Assembly: GCA_030682575.1 (NCBI GenBank)
Contig: JAUXNX010000003.1
Location: 1 to 64,000 of the forward strand
DNA from: Gammaproteobacteria bacterium
GTDB lineage: Bacteria; Pseudomonadota; Gammaproteobacteria; Pseudomonadales; Pseudohongiellaceae
Length of the DNA: 64,000 bases
Reading direction: 5' to 3'
Shown piece by piece: positions 12,625-22,203 of this stretch; the stretch's first letter is position 1; each line of letters starts with the position of its first letter. The position numbers and the translations under genes were made by a program. The notes under the pieces are model-generated. The model was given only the letters and a program-made list of their open reading frames with translations, had not been told where the DNA came from and made no database searches.

Positions 12625-13626
12625 TTACCGAAAACTGTTCAGCCCGACAAAGGTTCCGCCATTGCGCTGTGTCAGCTCGCGCATGAGGTTGGCGAAACGG
12701 TAGGCGCTCTGGTGATAGCGCGCCTCCAGACTGAAAATGACAGGAAAACCCACCCCATGTATACGCACCATCGGATTGCCGTCGGCATCCTTGGCATTGA
12801 GTCGATCAATAGTCCTCAACACCTGAGTGATCGAGCCACCGGGCTGAAAGTCGTCCCCCATCACATAAATGCTGATCTTCTTGTCCGGAGCATAGTACGT
12901 ATTGATGGCTGCCGTGACCCCTTCAACCGGACTGCTGTTGCTGAACGGACTCCAGTTTCGCAGGGTGCTGATGATGGTCGAGCGCCGAGCGGGCGTATCG
13001 GGAATCCACTGCCCCCGGAACGAGTTGAACATGTAGTCGCCCATGTCGTTCATGATCTGGATACCCTTTACCTCGGGATAGACATCCAGTGTGTTGACAA
13101 TCGTGTCGATCAACTTGGGCCATGCGTTCTGAAACATACTGCCGGAGGTATCGATGACAAAGATGATGTACTCGCTGTCGACCGGAATACCACCCACCAG
13201 ATTGTTGCGGCGTGTGGAGTCTTCTCCCAGGAGACGCTGCATTTCGTCTGTCAGTGACTGCTTGGCAGAGGCAAGGGTCTGCGCCTCGATGATGCGCTCG
13301 TCGGCAACGCTGTTGGAGGATTCGAAGCGCCCCTGTACGGCATAGAGCTCACGGCGCAGATTGGCGATACGATCCTGGAAGGCGGAGAGCTGTTCACGCT
13401 TGGCATTCAGATCACGATTGACGACCTGCGTCTCACCACGAATCTCGAACAACTGCGCCTGCAGGTTGGAGACCGGCAATTCCTGGGGCACCAGTGCGGC
13501 CTCTATGGTGACTATCGGGGAGCTGTCGGTAATCAGCAGCAACAGAATCATCGCTCCGAAACCGCAGGAGATCACGTCGAGGAAAGCGATGCTTGAAGCA
13601 TCTGAATCATCACGTCGTTTACGCAT
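12625..13626 (-). CDS. ExbD-like TM anchor + coiled coil + vWA domain protein (A)
   Basis: N-terminal SIAFLDVISCGFGAMILLLLITD, heptad-rich linker, vWA MIDAS FVIDTSGSM. Confidence 0.8.
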   Translation of the reverse strand: MRKRRDDSDASSIAFLDVISCGFGAMILLLLITDSSPIVTIEAALVPQELPVSNLQAQLFEIRGETQVVNRDLNAKREQLSAFQDRIANLRRELYAVQGRFESSNSVADERIIEAQTLASAKQSLTDEMQRLLGEDSTRRNNLVGGIPVDSEYIIFVIDTSGSMFQNAWPKLIDTIVNTLDVYPEVKGIQIMNDMGDYMFNSFRGQWIPDTPARRSTIISTLRNWSPFSNSSPVEGVTAAINTYYAPDKKISIYVMGDDFQPGGSITQVLRTIDRLNAKDADGNPMVRIHGVGFPVIFSLEARYHQSAYRFANLMRELTQRNGGTFVGLNSFR

Positions 13627-14729
13627 TATGGCCAGTCTCGCGCTGGACTGAGGAATGAACCCCGGGTGATCTGAGCCAGTTGCCAGTACGCCGCCGATGC
13701 ACTCGGGTCGCCCTCAAGCGGCAGCAGTATTACGTTTACCGGCGTGCGCTGAGGAAGATACTCTACCGCATCCTCGAAAAGTTCAAGCCTTTTTGCCGGG
13801 GTGATCAGCGTGTCGTTGGAGCGCGCGCCGGACAGTGTAGGCAGCCCATCGGTTATCAGATAGATATTGTCGGGTGGCGGTGACATCCGTGCGGCAGCCT
13901 GGAATACCCCGGCCAGATTGGTGCCTTCCTGGGGAATAAAGCGCTTCACTCCATCTATGGCCTGATTCAACTCATCACGATCAGCGACCTCCCTCCAGGT
14001 ACCTTCGGTACCGGCAAGGGCCGCAGTCACGCCATTACTGAAACCGTATATCTGATACTGGCTCGCTACGGGCAACTGGCTGCTGATCCACTCAACCGTG
14101 CGCACGGCCCGTTGCCATTTTTCGGCAGCACGCTTGTTCTGATCCGACATGTTGCGAGTGCGGATGATGTTGACCAAGGTCTCGTCGAGCATGCTCGCCG
14201 AGGTGTCGATGAGAATCAGCACACGGTTGCCACCGAGAAACATGCCGGTCAGGTACTGACGATCCCCTTCCCCGACGAACGCACGGGCATTGGTCCCGGT
14301 TTGCTCAATGGCGCTGGCCTGCAATCTTTGCAGTTCCTCCTCCAGCGAACGGATATCCGCCCGCAATTGTTCGAGGCTCTCGTCGCTCGCCAGCGAGGTG
14401 TTCTCCAGCATCGCCAGTTGCTGCATGAAATTCTGTATCTCTTCTTCAATGCGTCTGGCCAGACCTTCTGCTGTCACCACCTCAAGACTGACATCAGCAA
14501 GCGTGTTCCTGGCGCGCACCAGATTCTGTCGACCTTCGAGGATTTCCTCTTCGAGTAATCTGGCCTCGGCTGTTACATTCGGATCTGTCACCGTCTCCTG
14601 TTCGGACATCTGATGGTCAAGAATCAGGAAGATCAATACCACAGCACCAAACCCACAGGACATGACGTCGAGAAAGGCCATGCTCATGGGGCTGAACGCC
14701 CTGCGTTGTCTTTTCTTACTCGTTGCCAT
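13626..14729 (-). CDS. ExbD-like TM anchor + coiled coil + vWA domain protein (B)
   Basis: N-terminal SMAFLDVMSCGFGAVVLIFLILDH, coiled coil, vWA MIDAS ILIDTSASM and YLITDGLPT. Confidence 0.8.
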   Translation of the reverse strand: MATSKKRQRRAFSPMSMAFLDVMSCGFGAVVLIFLILDHQMSEQETVTDPNVTAEARLLEEEILEGRQNLVRARNTLADVSLEVVTAEGLARRIEEEIQNFMQQLAMLENTSLASDESLEQLRADIRSLEEELQRLQASAIEQTGTNARAFVGEGDRQYLTGMFLGGNRVLILIDTSASMLDETLVNIIRTRNMSDQNKRAAEKWQRAVRTVEWISSQLPVASQYQIYGFSNGVTAALAGTEGTWREVADRDELNQAIDGVKRFIPQEGTNLAGVFQAAARMSPPPDNIYLITDGLPTLSGARSNDTLITPAKRLELFEDAVEYLPQRTPVNVILLPLEGDPSASAAYWQLAQITRGSFLSPARDWP

Positions 14730-16128
14730 CCTGCACCCGAATCAACTCAATAGTGTCCGTGGTACTCACAAGCCCGATGCGGTCACCCAGATGCAAACGC
14801 TGCACCGGCAGTGCGGCGTTGCCATTGATCTGCAGACCGGCCGCCGCTCCGCCCTCAGTAACCCGTAATGCAAAATGACCGGAGTCGAAAGAGATTTCTC
14901 CCAGCACTGGCACGCTCTCGGCTGCGCTGCGTCCGCCCCGCCTGAGCAACTCCAGAGACGGTCGTCCATCCGTTGCGATGCGCCCCAGTATCGTCATCCC
15001 ATCACTCAATTTTCGCGCCCGATGTTGCACAACGCCGTGAGTCGGCTGCTCCACCGCCACAAAGGTTTGCTCCGTCAAAGCTGCAGAGGGGCGAAGGCGA
15101 GTCACGAAATGCACTGCTTCCGGGGAGCTTGTCAGCTCCTCGTGATAACGCAGACAGGCACCACCAACGGTGTCCTCGCTCAGCGCGCTGATCCTGTCGA
15201 AATGTTTGCCTAGCTCATCAGCGAAACCGGGCAATCCTTGTAGTCGATCCGACACCAGCAGACGACTGCTTCCCTCCGGATTGAGTAATGACAGTTGCTG
15301 GGAAATCTTCTGAAAGAACGGCTGCAGTCGTGTGGACAGACTGCTGCGCGGCACTCGCGCCTGATGCACAGTGTTATTGTGATCGATGCTGACCAACAGG
15401 TTCCTCCGTGCCTCGTCGGAATCGGTCGCCGCACTGTTCTCCAATGCATCGACAGCATCACTTTCGCGTAGCCAGGCGGGCAGACCATCGAGCAACATTT
15501 GTTCGGATTGCGCGTTGTGCTGCGGATTGAAACGGCACTGCTGTATGAAAGCACTGGTCAGAAGCTGAATGAGACTCTCGGACATGTTGACCCAGCCAGT
15601 GCCGGGCACCTGCACCACACTTTCGCGCACCAGATCTCCACCTTGACGCTCCAGCTTTGACAACACGACTTGATGCAGATGGAGATCGACATGAATCACA
15701 CTGTCACTGCGAGAGTGGTCAATGGCCGCAGCCAGACCGGCGTCAACAACGCCAACCGCACTGAATGAACATTGCTTGATAAGCCCCAGCAGAATCGCCA
15801 ACTGTTGACGGGAAAAACTGCCTGGCACAGCCAGCAGCACATCGCCATCCAGTTTGGTGACGGACGCAAGATCCTGTAGATGTGAGAACGCGATGTCAGC
15901 GTTGTGGCGGTAATGCGCAACCGGCCGCGCAAATGGATCAAGATTCAGTTTGTGCCAGAACTGGTTGAAACAGTTGAGCGGACTCAACCGACTCTGTTTG
16001 CGGGCTCTCTCACCGAACTCAATGCGCTGCCCCGTGACAAGCGCATAGCCGGGGCTGCTGGCAATAACGCCGCTATGGTCGCTGACGCGAATGCCGACAT
16101 CATTGAATTCGAGAACGCGCAGTGTCAT
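14716..16128 (-). CDS. Hsp70/actin-like ATPase-fold protein with FHA-like C-terminus
   Basis: DVLLAVPGSFSRQQLAILLGLIKQ...VGVVDAGLAAAID resembles the Hsp70/actin-fold core. C-terminal ...INGNAALPVQRLHLGDRIGLVS resembles the tail of an FHA domain. Confidence 0.55.
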   Translation of the reverse strand: MTLRVLEFNDVGIRVSDHSGVIASSPGYALVTGQRIEFGERARKQSRLSPLNCFNQFWHKLNLDPFARPVAHYRHNADIAFSHLQDLASVTKLDGDVLLAVPGSFSRQQLAILLGLIKQCSFSAVGVVDAGLAAAIDHSRSDSVIHVDLHLHQVVLSKLERQGGDLVRESVVQVPGTGWVNMSESLIQLLTSAFIQQCRFNPQHNAQSEQMLLDGLPAWLRESDAVDALENSAATDSDEARRNLLVSIDHNNTVHQARVPRSSLSTRLQPFFQKISQQLSLLNPEGSSRLLVSDRLQGLPGFADELGKHFDRISALSEDTVGGACLRYHEELTSSPEAVHFVTRLRPSAALTEQTFVAVEQPTHGVVQHRARKLSDGMTILGRIATDGRPSLELLRRGGRSAAESVPVLGEISFDSGHFALRVTEGGAAAGLQINGNAALPVQRLHLGDRIGLVSTTDTIELIRVQDGNE

Positions 16129-16940
16129 TCCAGAGCATCCTTGTCAGGCACTTGCAAATAGCGCAGCAGATGCTCGTCGCAATAGGCCTGGGTATCGAGC
16201 ACCAGTCGGTCCTGCAGAAGCAATAACTGATGCAGGAGAAACATGAGGAGAATGCTGGTCACCAGCGCCACGAACGTGGAGTTGAATGCCACACCCAGGC
16301 TGACTGTTACGCCGAGAATGTCACCACTGACAGCCTGGTGCGCCTGACTCAGAGCGGCGCCGATTCCGCGCACTGTCCCGATGAAACCGATCGATGGAAT
16401 CGCCCAGGCGATGTAACGGATGATGCTCAGTTCGCTTTCGAGTCTGTCGGATTCGCTGTTGCAAATGTCCTTGATGGTGTCGGATGCATCCTGAATACTG
16501 CGGGTACTGCCAAAGCGATGCAGGCCAGCGAGGACCGCACGCGGCAACAGGAACGCCCGTTCATTTTCCGGCAATGCCTGTACCGGCCTTGAATAGTGCC
16601 GTGCGTCCTCAGGCAGGATGCTGATCCCTTCCGAGACCTGCAACAACTCGCGATCCAACAGTCCTCTTTCCTTGATAACTCGACGCGTCTTCATCCCGAT
16701 TATCGATAACGCCCAGAGCATCAGAATGATACAGGTCTCCTGTTCGAGATCGCGCAGAATCACATACAGGGAACGTTCCGCGACGTACGACTCATCGACA
16801 GCCTGTATGGCAGCCTGTTGCTCCTGAATGAACTCGGCGTTGGGCCGAATCACGGCAACATACACAGCATGCACCACGATCACCACGATGATGAGCGCGA
16901 AAATCTGATAGATCACTTCATTGAGATAATTCTGCTTCAT
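16125..16940 (-). CDS. MotA/TolQ/ExbB proton channel family protein
   Basis: Signature AIPSIGFIGTVRGIGAALSQAHQAVSGDILGVTVSLGVAFNSTFVALVTS and several TM helices. Confidence 0.85.
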   Translation of the reverse strand: MKQNYLNEVIYQIFALIIVVIVVHAVYVAVIRPNAEFIQEQQAAIQAVDESYVAERSLYVILRDLEQETCIILMLWALSIIGMKTRRVIKERGLLDRELLQVSEGISILPEDARHYSRPVQALPENERAFLLPRAVLAGLHRFGSTRSIQDASDTIKDICNSESDRLESELSIIRYIAWAIPSIGFIGTVRGIGAALSQAHQAVSGDILGVTVSLGVAFNSTFVALVTSILLMFLLHQLLLLQDRLVLDTQAYCDEHLLRYLQVPDKDALE

Positions 16941-16990
16941 TCGCTCGCCCTGATTTTTCCATTTCGATTTTGTTCAGTGCCCGGATTGCA

Positions 16991-17278
16991 TCAGATGTCT
17001 ACCGGGAACGAGACACCCAGATCCTGGGACACCTGCTCCGTCGGGATGAAACGGCCAGACCCATCTGTTGCCGCGTCGGCGTCTGCACCGCTGATATCAT
17101 CAGCCGCATCTTCGTCCGTTTGTGTAACAGTGCTGCTCTGTGAATTGCCCTGCACACCCACATCAGTAGCAGTGTCAGCCTGCGCCTGGTCTTGCTGTGC
17201 GGTCGTCTGGGCCTGGGCCATGTGCACAATGCTCATCAACGCGGCCAGTAACAATGGCAGAAAAGATGTTCGTTTCAT
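16991..17278 (-). CDS. Small exported acidic protein
   Basis: Signal peptide MKRTSFLPLLLAALMSIVHMAQAQ, acidic low-complexity middle, C-terminus FIPTEQVSQDLGVSFPVDI. Colinear with cluster. Confidence 0.6.
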   Translation of the reverse strand: MKRTSFLPLLLAALMSIVHMAQAQTTAQQDQAQADTATDVGVQGNSQSSTVTQTDEDAADDISGADADAATDGSGRFIPTEQVSQDLGVSFPVDI

Positions 17279-17281
17279 GAT

Positions 17282-19399
17282 TCATTCCTCCAGATAGCGT
17301 GCGATCCGGAATCCCAGATCATTGCGTGCGGTGTCGGCAAAGTCGCGGAAGGAAAGGCGCAGCTCGGTAATGCTGCTATGCGCCCAACTGGAACCCTTGA
17401 TCGTGTGGTAGGCACCGGACGTGGGGCCAAGTGGATCCACTTCCACTGCTGTACCAAGACTGATGAGTGTACCGTAGTAGTCATGCACCCATTCCGAGAC
17501 ATTGCCTGCCATGTCATACATGCCCCGGCTGTTGACTGCAAACTGACCGACCGGCGCAGTGCCCATGAAGGTGTCGTCATAACCCGGAATGTACTGTCCC
17601 ATGAAATTGCTGACAGAGACATCGGCAAAGTTGCCTGCAGCGGGAGGGGGAGGCAACTGGTCACCCCAGGGATAACGCAGCACATTGCCATTGCCATCTG
17701 TGCGCGCCGCCCACTCCCACTCTGCCTCACTGGGCAGGCGATAACCGGTGGCATCGGGATTGAATCCGACCACCTGACCCCCTTCCACGTTGTAGAACAG
17801 CGGGAGTCCTTCCTGCTGGCTTAGCCAGTTGCAGTAAAGGGCTGCGTCCTGCCAGCCAACCTGCACAACCGGCTGATTGTCCAGATCCAATGTACGTCCT
17901 TCCAGTACACCGGAAGAGTGGCCGGCCTTGAACCGTCGGTACTGAGCATTGCTGACTTCGTGGGGGGACAGATAGAAAGCTCTCTCCAACCGCACTTCGC
18001 GCAAATCTTCATTCGCACGCCTGCCGGGCTCGCGACGAGAAGCACCCATGGTGAACTGGCCGGGATACAACAGTGTTAGTGATTGACCTGCCGCAGTAGT
18101 AATGACCGGGCGAATGGCCTCCACGCGAGCGTCTTCAAGAGACTTGAGGGACACGCGCAGTTCCTGCTCCAGACCGGGTCTCGAAGTAAAGCTGCCGGTG
18201 TAAGGAACGTAGCCATCCAGCCTGACCTCGATTATCTGGCTCGCCGCGAGCAGCTCCAGGGTCTGATTTGCGCGGCCCTTGAATTCACCATCCACATACA
18301 ATTCGGCCTCGGCAGGCTCCGCCACCACACGCACCACCGAAGTGATGGGGATCAGGGATACCGTTATGTCCTGCTCCTGATCAGGGCGGGTCTGAATGCT
18401 ACGGGAGGCGGCATCAAAACCGCTGCGGAACAAGGTGATTTCGTGGGTACGGCCCGGTGGCAGCGCCACTTCAATCGGAGTCTGACCTCTGAACTGACCA
18501 TTGATGGTGACATTCGCACCGCTCGGCTGAGAGCGGATGAAGACGAGGCCATCGGCCCGCTCCAGCACCACCGAGGGTAAAGCCAGGGTTTCACCAGCGA
18601 CCACTTCGAGACGATCCTGCCAGGCCTTGTGCCCGGCCAGTTTCAGCGTGACTTCGTGTTGGCCCTGAAGAATTTCGGCATTGTACGGCGTGGTTCCCAG
18701 CAGTTGCCCGTTGACCAGGATTTCGGCACCGGCAGGCTCTGTGCTGAGGCTGACTTCTCCCCACGCCTGTTGCATCTGTGCACTGAACTGAGTGACGGCA
18801 GCACGTCCCGGCACGGTAATCATTTCCGTATAGGGAAAGTAACGGTCGGCCGTGATTGTGAGTTCGTACTCCCCCGGCTCCAGTTCAATATCGCGTAGAG
18901 GGATACGCCCCAACTCCGCGCCATTCAAAGCCACGAGTGCGCCGCTGAGTCCACCACTGACACCGGTAGCCTCAAAACTGACGATGCCGGGGAGTTCGCG
19001 CAATGAAAAAGGGTGGTTCTGCGCCTGAGCCTCACCTACAACGAGGGTGATCTGCTCGTCGTGATAGCCCTCGTTACGCAGCAGGATGGGATATTCTCCC
19101 GGCAGCATCAAGTGACGCTCACCAAGTTGCAGAGAAAATCCGTCCTGAATCTCGACACTGGCCGTGATCGGCGTTACCTGCACGTAGACTGATCTGGCAG
19201 TGAGGATGAACCAGCCGGAAGCACCTGCCATCAGGAGAAACCCGACGATCAGCAAATGCGGCCAGCGCAGCTTTAGTGCCGAGCGCTTCTTGCGCGGATC
19301 GGGGGGTGAAAAATCGATGGGAACAATGGGGTCTGCGGAGCCTGCTGGGACACTGGCTCCTGCCTCATTTCCGGCACTGTCTTTCCTGTAATCCTGCAT
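17282..19399 (-). CDS. TM-anchored PEGA-repeat protein with FGE-sulfatase (SUMF1)-fold domain
   Basis: Repeated PEGA-like units (STEPAGAEILVNGQLLGTTPY; RSQPSGANVTINGQFRGQTPIEV; VAEPAEAELYVDGEFKG). C-terminal FGE-like MGASRREPGRRANEDLREVRL...GYRLPSEAEWEWAAR...MAGNVSEWVHD...LGFRIAR. Confidence 0.82.
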   Translation of the reverse strand: MQDYRKDSAGNEAGASVPAGSADPIVPIDFSPPDPRKKRSALKLRWPHLLIVGFLLMAGASGWFILTARSVYVQVTPITASVEIQDGFSLQLGERHLMLPGEYPILLRNEGYHDEQITLVVGEAQAQNHPFSLRELPGIVSFEATGVSGGLSGALVALNGAELGRIPLRDIELEPGEYELTITADRYFPYTEMITVPGRAAVTQFSAQMQQAWGEVSLSTEPAGAEILVNGQLLGTTPYNAEILQGQHEVTLKLAGHKAWQDRLEVVAGETLALPSVVLERADGLVFIRSQPSGANVTINGQFRGQTPIEVALPPGRTHEITLFRSGFDAASRSIQTRPDQEQDITVSLIPITSVVRVVAEPAEAELYVDGEFKGRANQTLELLAASQIIEVRLDGYVPYTGSFTSRPGLEQELRVSLKSLEDARVEAIRPVITTAAGQSLTLLYPGQFTMGASRREPGRRANEDLREVRLERAFYLSPHEVSNAQYRRFKAGHSSGVLEGRTLDLDNQPVVQVGWQDAALYCNWLSQQEGLPLFYNVEGGQVVGFNPDATGYRLPSEAEWEWAARTDGNGNVLRYPWGDQLPPPPAAGNFADVSVSNFMGQYIPGYDDTFMGTAPVGQFAVNSRGMYDMAGNVSEWVHDYYGTLISLGTAVEVDPLGPTSGAYHTIKGSSWAHSSITELRLSFRDFADTARNDLGFRIARYLEE

Positions 19400-19403
19400 G
19401 AGC

Positions 19404-20954
19404 TCAGCGCCTGTTGACTGCGACGACTTCTTCCGTACACGCGATGGTCACTGGCGTGCTGCGCCCGTCAAAACCCACCTCGAACTCCATTCGCACATCG
19501 CGATAACCGGGACGGGTGCCCACGGCCACATACTGCCCCGGCTTGAGCGACAGCACCTGACTCTGAAAACGCCCCAGTACGCCCACCTGGTAAAGTGTCA
19601 CTTCCGTCAGGTTGTCTGACACGATCTGCACGTCCACTGGCACCTGCACTTTGGCAAGCAACGCTTCAAGCTCGCCCAACTGCTGCTGCAGGCGCGGTCC
19701 CGACGATTCCAATTGCAGCCCGGTGTAATAAACCTGAACAGCCTGCTCATGCACGGCGGTATCAGCCAGACGACCGGGTTGTTCGATGGCACTCTGCAGG
19801 AGACGATCCAGCTGCAAGCGCTTCTGTGCGTAGTCCCTGCCCTCGACAGCAAACACCAGATTGGCGTCGATGGCCAATGCACTGTCGTACTCGGCAACTG
19901 CAGCCTCCCAACGCTCTTCAGCCTCAAGAGCTCTGGCGCTGTTCTGATGGCGGGTAATCCGATTGACTGCCAGTTGGTCGCGGGTCTGGGTTATCGCTTC
20001 CTGAGCCTGTTGCGAGCCGGGCCGCATCGCCAGCGCCCTCTCGAAAGCGGTAATAGCCGTCTCTGAATTGCCTGCCTGCAGCGCAGCAAAGCCTTCCGAC
20101 ATTACTCTGGCGAAAGCATTCTCACCGATCTGTGCACGAACATCCGAAAGCATTCTGCGTGCAGCATTGTGATACTGATCCAGTGCAACCGCCTCACGCA
20201 GTCGCCCCTCTGCTGCCTCATGATCAGCTCGTGCGGTCAGGCTTGCAGCCTCACGCAACAGTACTTCAACCTGATCAAGCGTACTGGCGCGCTGCACTCC
20301 AAGTCGGGCATCACTGTCCTGCGGCCGCATGGTCAGCGCCTGATTGAATTTTTCGCTCGCCAGTGCTGCATTGCCGGCCTCCAGTGCCGCATTACCTTCT
20401 GCCATTGCAGCGGCAAATCTCAGCGGCAATTCGCCCTGCAGAGCTTGCAAGGCAGCATCACTGCTGCGGTACTGCTCAGTAGCCTGTCCGAACTCCTGGG
20501 TTCTGTAGGCATCATCTCCGAGGCGCGCAAACTCCAGCGCCGCCTGATAGCTTTCGGCAGCCCAGTCCTCGACGTTCAGCGACTGCAACTCTGCCTGCCG
20601 CGTCAGCAGGCTGGCCAGCACATCCTGAGCCTCTTTGCGCTGCAACGCACGCTGGGCTTCCTGAAATGGCGATATGGGATTCGTGTTGGCAGAGGCAGCA
20701 ACAACAGGCAGGGCGATCTCTGTCACTTCTGCACGCGGCGTAAATGGCAATTCGTATTCCGCCACAACTCCGGGCAGCACAAAGATCACTGCCAGCGCCA
20801 GCAGTGTGAGCACACCGAGCATCAGCCACACCAATGGGGAAAGCCCGCTCCCAGCGGTTGCCGACATGGATCTGGCTACTTGGCCATGCCCAGTCGCGCC
20901 TGGAGGCAGGCCAGGATCGGCGGCTTCGTTGTATATAACTTCTTTATCTGACAT
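19404..20954 (-). CDS. TM-anchored TPR protein with PEGA-like C-terminus
   Basis: One TM near the N-terminus (PLVWLMLGVLTLLALAVIFVLP), multiple TPR-like repeats, C-terminal VLSLKPGQYVAVGTRPGYRDVRMEFEV. Confidence 0.7.
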   Translation of the reverse strand: MSDKEVIYNEAADPGLPPGATGHGQVARSMSATAGSGLSPLVWLMLGVLTLLALAVIFVLPGVVAEYELPFTPRAEVTEIALPVVAASANTNPISPFQEAQRALQRKEAQDVLASLLTRQAELQSLNVEDWAAESYQAALEFARLGDDAYRTQEFGQATEQYRSSDAALQALQGELPLRFAAAMAEGNAALEAGNAALASEKFNQALTMRPQDSDARLGVQRASTLDQVEVLLREAASLTARADHEAAEGRLREAVALDQYHNAARRMLSDVRAQIGENAFARVMSEGFAALQAGNSETAITAFERALAMRPGSQQAQEAITQTRDQLAVNRITRHQNSARALEAEERWEAAVAEYDSALAIDANLVFAVEGRDYAQKRLQLDRLLQSAIEQPGRLADTAVHEQAVQVYYTGLQLESSGPRLQQQLGELEALLAKVQVPVDVQIVSDNLTEVTLYQVGVLGRFQSQVLSLKPGQYVAVGTRPGYRDVRMEFEVGFDGRSTPVTIACTEEVVAVNRR

Positions 20955-21019
20955 AACGCTCGTCTGACCATCCAGGGTAGTGCGCCGCAGCAGGCTTTGG
21001 CAGCCACTGGCAACCCGGG

Positions 21020-22201
21020 TTAAAGGTTTCCTGTTTCAGCTTCGTAGATCTCCACCAGAATCTTCCGCCACTGGCTGTACTGCTCTTCCACGCTACCGGT
21101 CAACATCACCTGGCGGTCATCGAGATCTATCATCTTGGGGGCCACTTCCGACTCAAGGGATTCTCCGAGCTCCTGCAGCGCTGCAATATGGATCTGCGCC
21201 TCTGCACTCACGTCAAAACCGCTCTTCACCATGTATGCGCCTCCGCCCACTGCCACCAGACTGCCGGTTCGCACCGCTGCGTTGCTACTGGTTGCTGCTG
21301 CAATGCCGCCGACAATAGCCACCGTTCCCGCAATGAAGCGTCTACGAGCTGATGCCTCAAGCTGATCCAGCTCCATCGTGGCGTGATAGCTTTGCTCGCG
21401 CCATGAATCATAAGGAACACGCATCTGGCGGGCATAATTGGCGTAGTAGTCCTGCACCGTATCAACAAAAAGATTGTCGCGCTGGCGAATCTCGCGGATG
21501 CGCTCCAGCGAAGGATCATTGGCGGCCGGAAGTCGCGCCACCTGAGTAATCCCTCGGTTGTTGACTGTCAGATACTGCTCGAACAACTCCGGCGCAAAAT
21601 TGCGCGCGAACTGCAGTTCGGAGATTGTGCGGATCTGGGCGATGCGCTGATCACTGAGGTTGGCCTTGCGGTAAGCCAGCAAATCATTGGCAATATTGTT
21701 GTATATCACCTGGAAGGGATCATTGGCCTGCCGTTGTGATGCCTCATAGTTGAACTGGCTGATGTTCTCATTGTAGTTCTTGGTGTACCAGATAGTGCCG
21801 CTGGAATCGCGCGCCGTGATCTTGATATGCATGGTCTCACCATCGGAATGAAGTATCTGACCGTGCAGGTAGACATCCATCGTGCTGGTTTCGCTGGGCA
21901 GCACGCGGACCACTCCCCAGTTGCCGGAACGCTGTAGCGTCTCGGCCAGCAGATAAGGTGCATACCGAGCCTCAGCATTGCGGATTTGAGGGCTGACACG
22001 CTCCAGATCATCTTTATCAATCTCATCGATACCCGGATCGAAGACAGTGATGCCGATGTCCATCAGCAGGTCTTCTGCCACCGGGGTCCTGTCCTGAACG
22101 ATCTGCACATATTCCGTGGATTTGACTGACGTGGTGGAGCAGGCAACCAGCACCGGCGCCACAAGACAGAGGATGATTGTCCTGACTTTTAATGCCAACA
22201 T
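21020..22201 (-). CDS. Uncharacterised lipoprotein
   Basis: Lipobox LCLVAPVLVAC; colinear with the cluster. Confidence 0.65.
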   Translation of the reverse strand: MLALKVRTIILCLVAPVLVACSTTSVKSTEYVQIVQDRTPVAEDLLMDIGITVFDPGIDEIDKDDLERVSPQIRNAEARYAPYLLAETLQRSGNWGVVRVLPSETSTMDVYLHGQILHSDGETMHIKITARDSSGTIWYTKNYNENISQFNYEASQRQANDPFQVIYNNIANDLLAYRKANLSDQRIAQIRTISELQFARNFAPELFEQYLTVNNRGITQVARLPAANDPSLERIREIRQRDNLFVDTVQDYYANYARQMRVPYDSWREQSYHATMELDQLEASARRRFIAGTVAIVGGIAAATSSNAAVRTGSLVAVGGGAYMVKSGFDVSAEAQIHIAALQELGESLESEVAPKMIDLDDRQVMLTGSVEEQYSQWRKILVEIYEAETGNL

Positions 22202-22203
22202 GA

